Both the position numbers and the translations under genes were made by a program. Shown one piece after another: positions 6,608-13,287 of a stretch of DNA of 16,762 bases. The notes beneath the pieces are model-generated. The model had not been told where the DNA came from, did no database searches, and was given only the letters and a program-made list of their open reading frames with translations. Location of the stretch: assembly GCA_003565095.1 (NCBI GenBank), contig PXDI01000081.1, positions 1 to 16,762 on the forward strand. Reading direction: 5' to 3'. The stretch comes from PVC group bacterium (GTDB taxonomy: Bacteria > Verrucomicrobiota > Kiritimatiellia > UBA8416 > PXDI01). Numbering within the stretch: the first letter of the stretch is position 1; every line of letters begins with the position of its first letter.

Positions 6608-8395
6608 ATGGAAGCACCGACGAAAAACAAGAAGCTACTCGCGTGGGTAGAGGAAGTACGCGCCATGTGTAAACCTGACAAGGTTTACTGGTGTGATGGA
6701 TCAAAAGAGGAATATGACCGCCTGATGCAGGAAATGGTGGATGCCGGCGCGGCAATCCCGCTGAAAAAGCGTCCGAACAGTTTTCTGTTTCGCTCGGATC
6801 CCACCGATGTGGCACGTGTTGAAGACCGCACCTATATCGCCAGCCCGACACAGGATGAAGCCGGACCGACCAACAACTGGACTGAGCCGGTTGCGCTGAA
6901 AGAGACCATGAAGGGTCTTTATGACGGCTGCATGCAGGGTCGCACCATGTATGTAATCCCGTTCAGCATGGGCCCGGTTGGCTCACCGATCTCAAAGAAC
7001 GCGATTGAAATCAGCGACTCAGCATATGTTGTGGTCAATCAGGATATCATGACCCGCGTCGGCACCGCCGTTCTTGAGAACATCGGCGAAGACGGGGAGT
7101 TCATCCCGTGCCTGCACACAGTCGGCGCTCCGCTGCAGCCGGGAGAGAAAGATGTACCCTGGCCCTGCGCGCCGATCGAGAAGAAGTACATCTCGCATTT
7201 CCCGCAGGATAACCTGATCTGGAGCTTCGGCTCAGGTTACGGCGGAAACGCTCTGCTCGGCAAAAAGTGCCTGGCGCTGCGTCTTGCTTCGGCAATCGCC
7301 CGGCGTGAAGGCTGGATGGCTGAGCATATGCTGATTCTGCGCCTGACTTCACCGGAAGGCAAACGCTATCACATCGCGGCAGCTTTCCCCTCGGCCTGCG
7401 GCAAGACCAATCTGGCCATGCTCCAGCCGACCATCGATGGCTGGAAATGCGAGTGCATCGGCGACGATATTGCATGGATGAAAATCCGTCCCGACGGACG
7501 CCTCCATGCCATCAATCCGGAAGCCGGTTTCTTCGGCGTGGCACCGGGAACGAGCTACTCGTCCAACCCGATGGCGATGGAAACCATTAAGGAGAACAGC
7601 ATTTTCACCAACTGCGTGTTGACCGATGACGGCGACATCTGGTGGGAAGACATGGAAATGCCCTGCGATCACGGTATTGACTGGAAGGGCCGCGAATGGA
7701 CACCGGAATCCGGCGAAAAGGGCGCGCATCCTAATGCCCGTTTCACCACTCCGGCCAGCCAGTGCCCGGTAATCTGCCCGGACTGGGAAAACCCGGACGG
7801 TGTGCCGATTGATATCTTTGTGTTCGGCGGACGCCGTACCAAGGTTATGCCGCTGGTGCATGAAGCTTATGATTGGGACCATGGCGTGTTCATGGGCGGT
7901 ACCGCCGCCAGTGAACCAACCGCCGCAGCGCTTGACGTCAAAGGATTGCGCCGCGACCCGATGGCCATGAAGCCCTTCTGCGGCTATAATGTGGCCGATT
8001 ACTTCCAGCACTGGTTCAACATGGGCGATAAGCTCGGCGATAAGGCCCCGCGCATCTTCTACGTGAACTGGTTCCGCAAGAATGATGACGGCAAATGGCT
8101 GTGGCCGGGCTTCGGCGAGAACGCACGTGTCCTGAAGTGGATGTGCGAACGCGTTGACGGCAAGGTCAAGGGTGTTGAAACCCCGCTGGGCAGAATGCCG
8201 GCGGCCGAGGAACTGGACCTCAGCGGTCTGAAGATTGACAAGGCCGATGTTGACGAGCTGTTGCGGGTCGATACAGACGCGCTGAAGGCAGAGCTTGACG
8301 ACCTTGACAGTTATATGGCCAGCTTTGGCGAAGGCCGCGTGCCGGAACGCATGATGAAGCAGGTCGCCGAATACAAAAAGCGTATCGGTGCCTGA
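6608..8395 (+). CDS. pckG: Phosphoenolpyruvate carboxykinase, GTP-dependent
   Basis: This cytoplasmic enzyme interconverts oxaloacetate plus GTP with phosphoenolpyruvate, CO2 and GDP. It is the entry step of gluconeogenesis or, in anaerobes, of CO2-fixing succinate fermentation. The 595 residues match the GTP family. Visible motifs include FPSACGKTN (260-268), the P-loop with the reactive cysteine Cys264 typical of the GTP class, and GDDIAWM (285-291), the metal-binding kinase-2 motif. NPEAGFFGVAPGTS, RFTTPASQCPVICPDWE, FVFGGRR, FMGGTAASEPTAA and FCGYNVADYFQHWF follow in order. The ATG at 6608 is chosen over upstream frame extensions: GGAGG at 6592-6596 (11 bases before) and AAGG closer in serve it, and the family's N-terminus begins there. 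It is transcribed away from hisF and ends in a strong terminator, so it is probably a single-gene unit. Confidence 0.97.
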   Translation: MEAPTKNKKLLAWVEEVRAMCKPDKVYWCDGSKEEYDRLMQEMVDAGAAIPLKKRPNSFLFRSDPTDVARVEDRTYIASPTQDEAGPTNNWTEPVALKETMKGLYDGCMQGRTMYVIPFSMGPVGSPISKNAIEISDSAYVVVNQDIMTRVGTAVLENIGEDGEFIPCLHTVGAPLQPGEKDVPWPCAPIEKKYISHFPQDNLIWSFGSGYGGNALLGKKCLALRLASAIARREGWMAEHMLILRLTSPEGKRYHIAAAFPSACGKTNLAMLQPTIDGWKCECIGDDIAWMKIRPDGRLHAINPEAGFFGVAPGTSYSSNPMAMETIKENSIFTNCVLTDDGDIWWEDMEMPCDHGIDWKGREWTPESGEKGAHPNARFTTPASQCPVICPDWENPDGVPIDIFVFGGRRTKVMPLVHEAYDWDHGVFMGGTAASEPTAAALDVKGLRRDPMAMKPFCGYNVADYFQHWFNMGDKLGDKAPRIFYVNWFRKNDDGKWLWPGFGENARVLKWMCERVDGKVKGVETPLGRMPAAEELDLSGLKIDKADVDELLRVDTDALKAELDDLDSYMASFGEGRVPERMMKQVAEYKKRIGA

Positions 8396-8413
8396 GTAAC
8401 ATAAACAACAAAA

Positions 8414-8450
8414 CAAACGGGCCGGGGTTTTCCCGGCCCGTTTGCTTTTA
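8414..8450 (+). terminator. Rho-independent terminator after pckG
   Basis: A perfect 13-bp stem, CAAACGGGCCGGG (8414-8426) with CCCGGCCCGTTTG (8432-8444), has the five-base loop GTTTT and is followed by CTTTTAATT. It starts 18 bases after the pckG stop codon. Confidence 0.93.
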
Positions 8451-8452
8451 AT

Positions 8453-8481
8453 TGCAATGAGACTGCTTCTTGGCTTATATT
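8453..8481 (+). promoter_or_regulatory. Promoter placing the start of transcription at the next gene's ATG
   Basis: TTGCAA (8453-8458; 4 of 6 to TTGACA) and TATATT (8476-8481; 5 of 6 to TATAAT) are separated by 17 bases, just past the pckG terminator. A start about seven bases after the -10 falls at 8488-8489, right at the ATG of the histidine phosphatase gene. That gene has no Shine-Dalgarno sequence, so its mRNA may be leaderless. Confidence 0.55.
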
Positions 8482-8488
8482 GCACCCC

Positions 8489-9115
8489 ATGAGCAATACG
8501 GATAAATCACAACAGTTGTTCGATGACCAGTACTCGCTCGCAGCACACCGCGTGCGGCTTTATATGGTAAGGCACGGACAGCAGGAGACCGCCGGTAATG
8601 ACGACGGCGGCCCCGGCCTGACCGCACTCGGAAAAAAGCAGGCCCGGGCTCTGGCCGACCGCCTGAAACATATATCTTTCCGCAAAGCTTATATCAGCCC
8701 GATGGCACGCGCCGTTCAGACGGCGGAACCATTGCTGGAGAAACTGGACGGAATCGATACAGAAACCACTCCTGATTTACGCGAGGTGGCCCGCGAGCAT
8801 ATGCTCATTCACCTGAACAGCGCAGCCCGGGATATTCGCCAGAACCTTGAGCATGAACGTGACACGCTGCACCGTTTTGTCAACCGCGTACGCCATAACC
8901 ATGATGCCGGAGAGCAGGTTCTGATTGTTGCCCACGGTAATATTATCCGCACTCTTATCCCGCTTTTCGGCACACGGGAACCGGCTGACTCCATATTAAT
9001 GGAACTTTGCCACGCCTCGCTTTGCATTGTTGATCTGTGGCCGATCAGCGGACGGGCGGTCTTGATCCTTGGCAATTGCACCCGGCACCTTGAAGACAAA
9101 CAGGTTACACTATAG
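8489..9115 (+). CDS. Histidine phosphatase superfamily protein (phosphoglycerate mutase/SixA-like)
   Basis: The 208-residue product belongs to the two-histidine phosphatase superfamily, whose members transfer phosphate through a phosphohistidine. The nucleophile motif VRHGQQE is at residues 27-33 (His29), preceded by a strand (RVRLYM). GLTALGKKQA and the AYISPMARAVQTAEPL segment carrying a phosphate-binding arginine follow. The second histidine motif is VAHGNIIRTL (His149). A probable acid residue is Glu99 in DLREVA. Substrate cannot be told from sequence: small-molecule phosphomonoesters, a phosphoprotein (SixA role) or a sugar phosphate are all possible. The ATG at 8489 lacks a ribosome binding site but sits at the predicted transcription start. 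The gene is first in a run with the chorismate mutase (13 bases on) and the MoCF-like gene. Confidence 0.88.
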   Translation: MSNTDKSQQLFDDQYSLAAHRVRLYMVRHGQQETAGNDDGGPGLTALGKKQARALADRLKHISFRKAYISPMARAVQTAEPLLEKLDGIDTETTPDLREVAREHMLIHLNSAARDIRQNLEHERDTLHRFVNRVRHNHDAGEQVLIVAHGNIIRTLIPLFGTREPADSILMELCHASLCIVDLWPISGRAVLILGNCTRHLEDKQVTL

Positions 9116-9128
9116 AAAAAGCCGTAAT

Positions 9129-9887
9129 ATGAACGAACAACTGTTACTAAAAAATGTGCGTCAGGTACTCATCCGGCAGGAGGAAACAATAATTTTCGCC
9201 TTACTGGAAAGAGCTCAATTTCTTGCAAATGCAAAAGTTTATGAACCGGGGGCGTTTGGTGAAGCAACCGAAGGCGAAAGTCTCTGCGGTTACATGCTGC
9301 GGGAAACAGAAAAACTGCACGCCGGGATGCGGCGGTATACCAGCCCGGACGAGCATCCGTTTTTCGACAATCTTCCTGAACCGATTCTGCCGGCCCTGAC
9401 CTGGCAGGAGAATCCGCTGAAATCTAATAATATAAATCATAATGCCGAGATCCGCAGCATATATGAAGAGCGCATCATTCCGGCCGTGTGTGCGGCGGGG
9501 GATGACAGCCAGTACGGCTCCAGCGCGGTTTGTGATGTAATCTGCCTGCAGGCGCTGTCACGCCGTATTCATTACGGCAAGTTTGTCGCGGAAAGCAAGT
9601 ACCAGCATAACCCGGAGCTTTTTCAACCGATTATCAGCTCAGCAGACAGAACCGCGCTTTTTATGGCGATTACCGACGAGACTGTCGAGCAACAGGTGCT
9701 TGAGCGGGTAGCAGAAAAAGCCGCGGCTTACGGTAGCGATGCTGCCGCAGAAACACAGCCGGCCAATCCCTGTGCGAAAACGATCACCACTGTCTACCGC
9801 GATATAATCATTCCGATGAACAAACAGGTGCAGGTGGAATACCTGCTGGAAAGACTTGATAAACCGCATGAGAACAGAAAGCGATAA
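9129..9887 (+). CDS. Chorismate mutase, eukaryotic (plant/yeast) AroQ type
   Basis: This enzyme rearranges chorismate to prephenate, the first step towards phenylalanine and tyrosine. The 252 residues match the large all-helical plant and yeast enzymes (about 255-260) rather than the short (about 90 residue) bacterial AroQ domain. Conserved stretches include RQEETIIFALLERAQF (from residue 16), LRETEKLHAGMRRYTSPDEH, FDNLPEPILP, YGSSAVCDVICLQALSRRIH, GKFVAESKYQ and VQVEYLLERL. By alignment to yeast, catalytic residues appear as Arg16, Arg146, Lys157 (same 11-residue spacing as yeast Arg157/Lys168) and probably Glu237. The Arg-Arg of MRRYTSPDE and the GS of YGSSA correspond to the yeast tyrosine/tryptophan effector site, so feedback control is plausible. 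The ATG at 9129 is the start; an upstream frame extension to 9069 would overlap the previous gene and lies outside the homology. The ribosome binding site is weak, which suggests coupling to the upstream gene. Confidence 0.93.
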   Translation: MNEQLLLKNVRQVLIRQEETIIFALLERAQFLANAKVYEPGAFGEATEGESLCGYMLRETEKLHAGMRRYTSPDEHPFFDNLPEPILPALTWQENPLKSNNINHNAEIRSIYEERIIPAVCAAGDDSQYGSSAVCDVICLQALSRRIHYGKFVAESKYQHNPELFQPIISSADRTALFMAITDETVEQQVLERVAEKAAAYGSDAAAETQPANPCAKTITTVYRDIIIPMNKQVQVEYLLERLDKPHENRKR

Positions 9888-10617
9888 ATTCGGTCTGCTG
9901 GTTATCGGCAACGAAATTCTTGACGGACGGCGGGACGACGCGCATATGCGTAGCCTGCGCGCAAAACTGAATGCCCGCGCGCTGGACCTGGCCTACACAC
10001 TGTACCTGCCGGATGATATGGAAACGCTTGTTTTTCACCTGCGCTGGGCTTTTGCGCAGCCTGAACCGTTTTTTTCATGCGGCGGTATAGGAGGAACCCC
10101 CGACGACATCACCAGACAGGCGGCCGCCAAGGCGCTGGATCTGCCGTTGGAGTTTCATCCGGAAGGTATGCGGATAATCACCGCGCAATTCGGCGCAAGG
10201 CTCAATGATGCCCGCCGGCGACTGGTTGAGTTTCCGCAAGGTGCCGCCCTGATACCAAATCCGGTCAACCGGGTACCGGGTTTTACGATTCACAACGGTC
10301 ATTTCGTCCCCGGTTTTCCGGAAATGGCCCACCCGATGATGGAACACGTACTGGATACAGGCAACTGCTGCGGAAAAAAGAAGATTCGCCAGACAATTCT
10401 TTTACCCGGGGCACGTGAAGGGGATATTGAGGAGCTAATGGAGACTTTTGTTGAGATTTTCCCGGATGTCAGTTTTTCCAGCCTGCCGCACCTGCTGGCG
10501 GGAGGCGGACGGGAGGTCGTTCTGGGACTTTACGGCACGCCGGAACGGGTTGAGGCCGCTGACGCCTACTGGAAAGCTATTCTGAGCAGCCGGAATATCC
10601 CCTTCCAAATCCAATAA
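9868..10617 (+). CDS. Molybdopterin-binding (MoCF/CinA N-terminal-like) domain protein
   Basis: The 249-residue product matches the MoCF_biosynth fold found in MogA/MoeA and in the N-terminal half of CinA. Recognisable parts are the first strand and turn LLVIGNEILDGRRDDAH (CinA and relatives have IGDEIL...DTN) and SCGGIGGTPDDIT (usual form GG(L/I)GPTxDD, here with GG for GP). The later segments PNPVNRVPGF and FVPGFPEMAHPMMEHVL follow. There is no C-terminal CinA amidase domain (PncC), so the protein is the stand-alone form whose role in bacteria is poorly defined; a nucleotide- or pterin-related activity is possible. The ATG at 9868 overlaps the chorismate mutase gene by 20 bases, with GGAAAG about 11 bases upstream, indicating translational coupling. 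No molybdenum-cofactor gene is nearby. Confidence 0.85.
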   Translation: MRTESDKFGLLVIGNEILDGRRDDAHMRSLRAKLNARALDLAYTLYLPDDMETLVFHLRWAFAQPEPFFSCGGIGGTPDDITRQAAAKALDLPLEFHPEGMRIITAQFGARLNDARRRLVEFPQGAALIPNPVNRVPGFTIHNGHFVPGFPEMAHPMMEHVLDTGNCCGKKKIRQTILLPGAREGDIEELMETFVEIFPDVSFSSLPHLLAGGGREVVLGLYGTPERVEAADAYWKAILSSRNIPFQIQ

Positions 10618-10640
10618 TCTGCTCACATATTTTTATTTTT

Positions 10641-10646
10641 TATAAT
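10641..10646 (+). promoter_or_regulatory. Consensus -10 box of the RRM gene
   Basis: A perfect TATAAT follows a T-rich stretch just after the stop of the previous gene. No good -35 is visible at the right distance, so the T-rich region may compensate. Transcription would start near 10653, giving an untranslated leader of about 165 bases before the RNA-binding protein gene. Confidence 0.5.
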
Positions 10647-10684
10647 GCTGGACATTCCCGTAGCGATTTAGTAGTGTATTCCGA

Positions 10685-10740
10685 AGTTACCGCTGAGTCG
10701 CGTTGCGTAACGCCGACTGACAGAGTGATTATCGGTAACT
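10685..10740 (+). promoter_or_regulatory. Structured 5' leader of the RRM gene
   Basis: AGTTACCG (10685-10692) pairs perfectly with CGGTAACT (10733-10740). Inside, AGTCGCGTT (10696-10704) pairs with AACGCCGACT (10709-10718) with a single bulged base around a GCGT loop. The result is a two-tier hairpin in the middle of the predicted leader. Long structured leaders are known on cold-shock and RNA-binding protein genes, where they control translation or allow autoregulation; that role here is inferred. Confidence 0.5.
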
Positions 10741-10819
10741 GCTGAAGCGCTTTTCTGGCCTTGGGGAAGTTTGTTTCAGGATGTAGATAAAGTATCTCAG
10801 GGTCAGTGAGGTTGGTCGG

Positions 10820-11098
10820 ATGGCTAAGCGGATATATGTAGGAAACCTGCCGTACTCAGCGAATGAAGACGAAGTGAGAGCTTTGTTTGAAGCGCACGGC
10901 ACGGTGAATCGCGTGGATATTCTGGTGGATCGTGAAACCGGGCGTGCACGCGGATTTGGCTTCGTGGAAATGGAAGATGCAGCAGCAGATAAAGCCATTG
11001 ACGCGTTGAACGGTCAAGATATGGGTGGTCGGGCATTGAAAATCAATGAAGCCCGCCCGCGTCAGTCGCGCGATGATCGTCGTTCATCACGCTGGTAA
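10820..11098 (+). CDS. Small RRM-domain RNA-binding protein
   Basis: This 92-residue protein is one RNA recognition motif plus a short basic tail. RNP2 is IYVGNL (5-10) and RNP1 is RGFGFVEM (44-51), both with the aromatic residues that stack on RNA bases. The body between them (ANEDEVRALFEAHGTVNRVDIL) and ALNGQDMGGRALKINEA fit the beta-alpha-beta-beta-alpha-beta fold. The tail RPRQSRDDRRSSRW is Arg-rich. It closely resembles the cold-inducible Rbp proteins of cyanobacteria and glycine-rich RNA-binding proteins found widely in bacteria. A GAGG (10808-10811) lies eight bases before the ATG. It has its own promoter, a long folded leader and its own terminator, so it is an independent unit; cold or growth-phase control is likely by analogy. 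Confidence 0.95.
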   Translation: MAKRIYVGNLPYSANEDEVRALFEAHGTVNRVDILVDRETGRARGFGFVEMEDAAADKAIDALNGQDMGGRALKINEARPRQSRDDRRSSRW

Positions 11099-11121
11099 TT
11101 ATTAGCGTCAGAACAAACAAG

Positions 11122-11153
11122 AGGGTGCTTCGGCAACGAAGCACCCTTTTTTT
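11122..11153. terminator. Convergent terminator between the RRM and DUF3108-like genes
   Basis: AGGGTGCTTCG (11122-11132) and CGAAGCACCCT (11137-11147) form a perfect 11-bp stem closed by a GCAA (GNRA) tetraloop and followed by seven T residues on the plus strand. The minus-strand gene's stop codon (11152-11154) lies in the T-run. On the minus strand the stem is followed by CTTGTTTGTT, so it may also stop transcription that way. Confidence 0.92.
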
Positions 11154-11859
11154 ATTCAACCAGCACTGACTCATATACCGGAGCAAGAAACACTCCCCGG
11201 CGCCCACGGTATTTAACCAAATAGTGCGGCGGCTCCCTGGTAATCCAGTAGATAGTCACAATTTCAGTAACAAACAGATTCACCACCCCTTCAAGGACAT
11301 AGCAATCATACGTCCCGGCAGGAACGGTAATTACTTCATCGCCGGTCTTCCGCATCGTCATCCGTACAAAATGCTGCGAGAAAGTTGCAATAAAAAGCTG
11401 CTGCTCGTAGCCTGAAGCAAAAGGATAGAACCGCAACCATGCCATCAATCCGGCATCACCCACCGGAACAGCCCCCTCCGGTACATTGCGGCTGCGCTCA
11501 CGCACTCCACGAAACCCGGTCATACGCCGGACATAAACAGTATCATCTTCACGCCACAAGCGCGCATTCATCCGCTGCCGCCCGCGACCGTCATATTCGA
11601 CCGCTTCCCCGTAATCCAGCAGACCGCTGCCATCAGTTGCAACCCGTACGATCTCCAACCCGTCCGCCCGCCTTGACTGATAAGTCACGACGGTTTTGTT
11701 GGAAGATAACCCGAATTCCATACGCACATGTTCGATTACATTTGTGTCAGCATCGCCACTGCGAAAGGTTTTGTAGTGATACACCTCCGTGCGGGTATCA
11801 GCAGCCAGAACCGACAATCCAGTCCAGATAAACAATAACAAGAAATACTTGATCGCCAT
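11152..11859 (-). CDS. Secreted DUF3108-like protein of unknown function
   Basis: The 235-residue product starts with a signal peptide (MAIKYFLLLFIWTGLSVLAA, cleavage probably after LAA) and is otherwise soluble. Its pattern fits the DUF3108 group of periplasmic beta-rich proteins: an N-terminal YHYKTFRSG strand, a central GLMAWLRFYPFASGYEQQL, then VITVPAGTYDCYVLEG and a closing IYWITREPPHYLVKYRGRRG. The VPAGT(Y/F) segment followed by a W-x-x-x-E/P-P-x-x-L-V-K-Y strand is the best landmark. The role of this group is not established, though an envelope location is likely. The ATG at 11859 has no visible ribosome binding site, and the region upstream is shared with the divergent glycosyltransferase gene. 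The 3' end lies in a convergent terminator shared with the RRM gene. Confidence 0.7.
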   Translation of the reverse strand: MAIKYFLLLFIWTGLSVLAADTRTEVYHYKTFRSGDADTNVIEHVRMEFGLSSNKTVVTYQSRRADGLEIVRVATDGSGLLDYGEAVEYDGRGRQRMNARLWREDDTVYVRRMTGFRGVRERSRNVPEGAVPVGDAGLMAWLRFYPFASGYEQQLFIATFSQHFVRMTMRKTGDEVITVPAGTYDCYVLEGVVNLFVTEIVTIYWITREPPHYLVKYRGRRGVFLAPVYESVLVE

Positions 11860-11920
11860 CTAACAAAACTAACCGGAAAGCGGCGGCGGCTTCAATTGAA
11901 AAATTATGTATTCCGCAATC

Positions 11921-11945
11921 TTGCGTCTGATTGGCATATATGGCA
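11921..11945 (+). promoter_or_regulatory. Candidate control element upstream of the GT4 gene
   Basis: TTGCGTCTGATT (11921-11932) precedes GGCATATATGGCA (11933-11945), the same 13-mer and spacing as upstream of hisF (6414-6438). Here the wider sequence TTGGCATATATGGCAA is an imperfect palindrome around CATATATG. A second inverted repeat, gcatat-atggca-atatgc (11934-11951), overlaps it. The element lies about 44 bases before the start codon. Confidence 0.4.
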
Positions 11946-11988
11946 ATATGCGGGTGTATTACAGAACAAGAACAACAGGAAATAACTG

Positions 11989-13287
11989 ATGAAAATAGTT
12001 CAGATTCTGCCGGGATCAGGCGGAACGTTTTATTGCGAAAACTGCCTGCGGGACAGTGCGCTTGCCCAGGAGCTGCGCAGGCAGGGTCATGATGTGATCC
12101 TGGTTCCGATGTATCTGCCGCTATATACCGACGTACCTGACCTTGTTTCAGAAGCCCCGGTTTTTTTCGGGGGAATAAACGTCTATCTGCAACAGAAATT
12201 ACGTTTATTTCGCAAAACCCCGCGCTGGCTTGACCGCCTGTTCGACGCCCGCTGGATTCTGAAACTGGCGGCAAAGCAAGCCGGAGCTACCGATGCGGCC
12301 GGCATGGGACCGATGACCATCTCCATGATCAGGGGCGAAGAAGGACATCAGGCCAAGGAATTGGACCGCATGGTTGAGTGGCTCAAAAATGAAGGCCGGC
12401 CTGATATTGTCCATATATCAAGCATCCTGCTGATCGGACTTGCCCGCCAATTGAAAAAGGAACTGAGCGTACCGGTAATCTGTTCCACCCAGGATGAACA
12501 GCAGTGGATTGACGCCATTGCCGGCGACTGGCCGGAACAATGCTGGAACGCAATCCGCGAAAAACTCTCCGATGTTGACGGCCTGATTACCGTCAGCAAA
12601 TGGTACCGCGATATCATAACGGCTAAATTGCAGATTGATTCCGCTAAAGTGAAGGTGGTTCCGGTCGGAATGGACATTCACGGTTATCAGCTCTCAGAAC
12701 TGCCGCTTAACCCTCCGGTCGCAGGTTTTCTCACAAAAATAACGCCCTCACTCGGCTTCGAAACATTTATTGATGCCTGCATCATGCTGAAAAAAACAGA
12801 AGAATACCGCAATCTGCAAATCCGCGCGCTTGGCGGAATTGTCGGCAAGGATCGGGCTTTTGCCGATAAAATGATAAACAAACTTGCCGCGGAGGGAATG
12901 GAGGGTGATGCGGTTTTTTATGATGATCTCGAGCGCGGTGCGCGCCAGAAATTCATCAGTCAACTTACCGTAATGAGTGTACCAATGCCGCATGGTGAAG
13001 CTTTCGGCACATTTATACTTGAAGCCTGGGCGGCGGGGGTTCCGGTTGTTCAGCCGCGTGCAGGCGGGTTTCCCGAGCTTGTAGAACCGGCACAAGGCGG
13101 TATAATTTATGATGATAACAGTGCCAAGGGGCTGGCCGCTGCCATCAGAAAACTGCTATCGGAGCCCGAAGCACTTAAAAAGGCCGGGGCGGCCGGGCGG
13201 GCCGCAGTCACAACCAGCTTCAACGTTGAGATAATGGCAAACAACATGATTGAAACATACAAACAGATAACCGGAGACATTATATGA
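11989..13287 (+). CDS. Glycosyltransferase family 4 (GT-B fold)
   Basis: A 432-residue GT-B sugar transferase that probably adds a sugar from a nucleotide donor to a glycan or lipid at the cytoplasmic side of the membrane. The N-terminal acceptor domain starts MKIVQILPGSGGTFYCENCLRDSALAQELRRQGHDV; the CxxCLRD motif marks a known GT4 subgroup. The linker region includes DGLITVSKWYRDII and VPVGMD (from about residue 196). The C-terminal donor domain holds PHGEAFGTFILEAWAAGVPVVQPRAGGFPE, with the E-x7-E pair of the family, near residues 331-360. The ATG has AGGA (11977-11980) eight bases upstream. The stop overlaps the next start as ATGA (13284-13287), so it is translationally coupled to the first beta-propeller gene. 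Donor and acceptor cannot be told from sequence. Confidence 0.93.
   Translation: MKIVQILPGSGGTFYCENCLRDSALAQELRRQGHDVILVPMYLPLYTDVPDLVSEAPVFFGGINVYLQQKLRLFRKTPRWLDRLFDARWILKLAAKQAGATDAAGMGPMTISMIRGEEGHQAKELDRMVEWLKNEGRPDIVHISSILLIGLARQLKKELSVPVICSTQDEQQWIDAIAGDWPEQCWNAIREKLSDVDGLITVSKWYRDIITAKLQIDSAKVKVVPVGMDIHGYQLSELPLNPPVAGFLTKITPSLGFETFIDACIMLKKTEEYRNLQIRALGGIVGKDRAFADKMINKLAAEGMEGDAVFYDDLERGARQKFISQLTVMSVPMPHGEAFGTFILEAWAAGVPVVQPRAGGFPELVEPAQGGIIYDDNSAKGLAAAIRKLLSEPEALKKAGAAGRAAVTTSFNVEIMANNMIETYKQITGDII

Noticed and set aside
8470..8484. TTGGCTTATATTGCA resembles a sigma-54 promoter (GG...GC), as does the 13-mer near 6414 and 11933.
   Set aside because: The GG and GC are separated by 8 bases rather than the required 10, and at 8470 a good sigma-70-type promoter explains the same bases.
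7349..8485. A 378-codon open frame antisense to pckG.
   Set aside because: It lies entirely opposite strongly conserved pckG sequence, has no recognisable domain, and would read into the pckG terminator.
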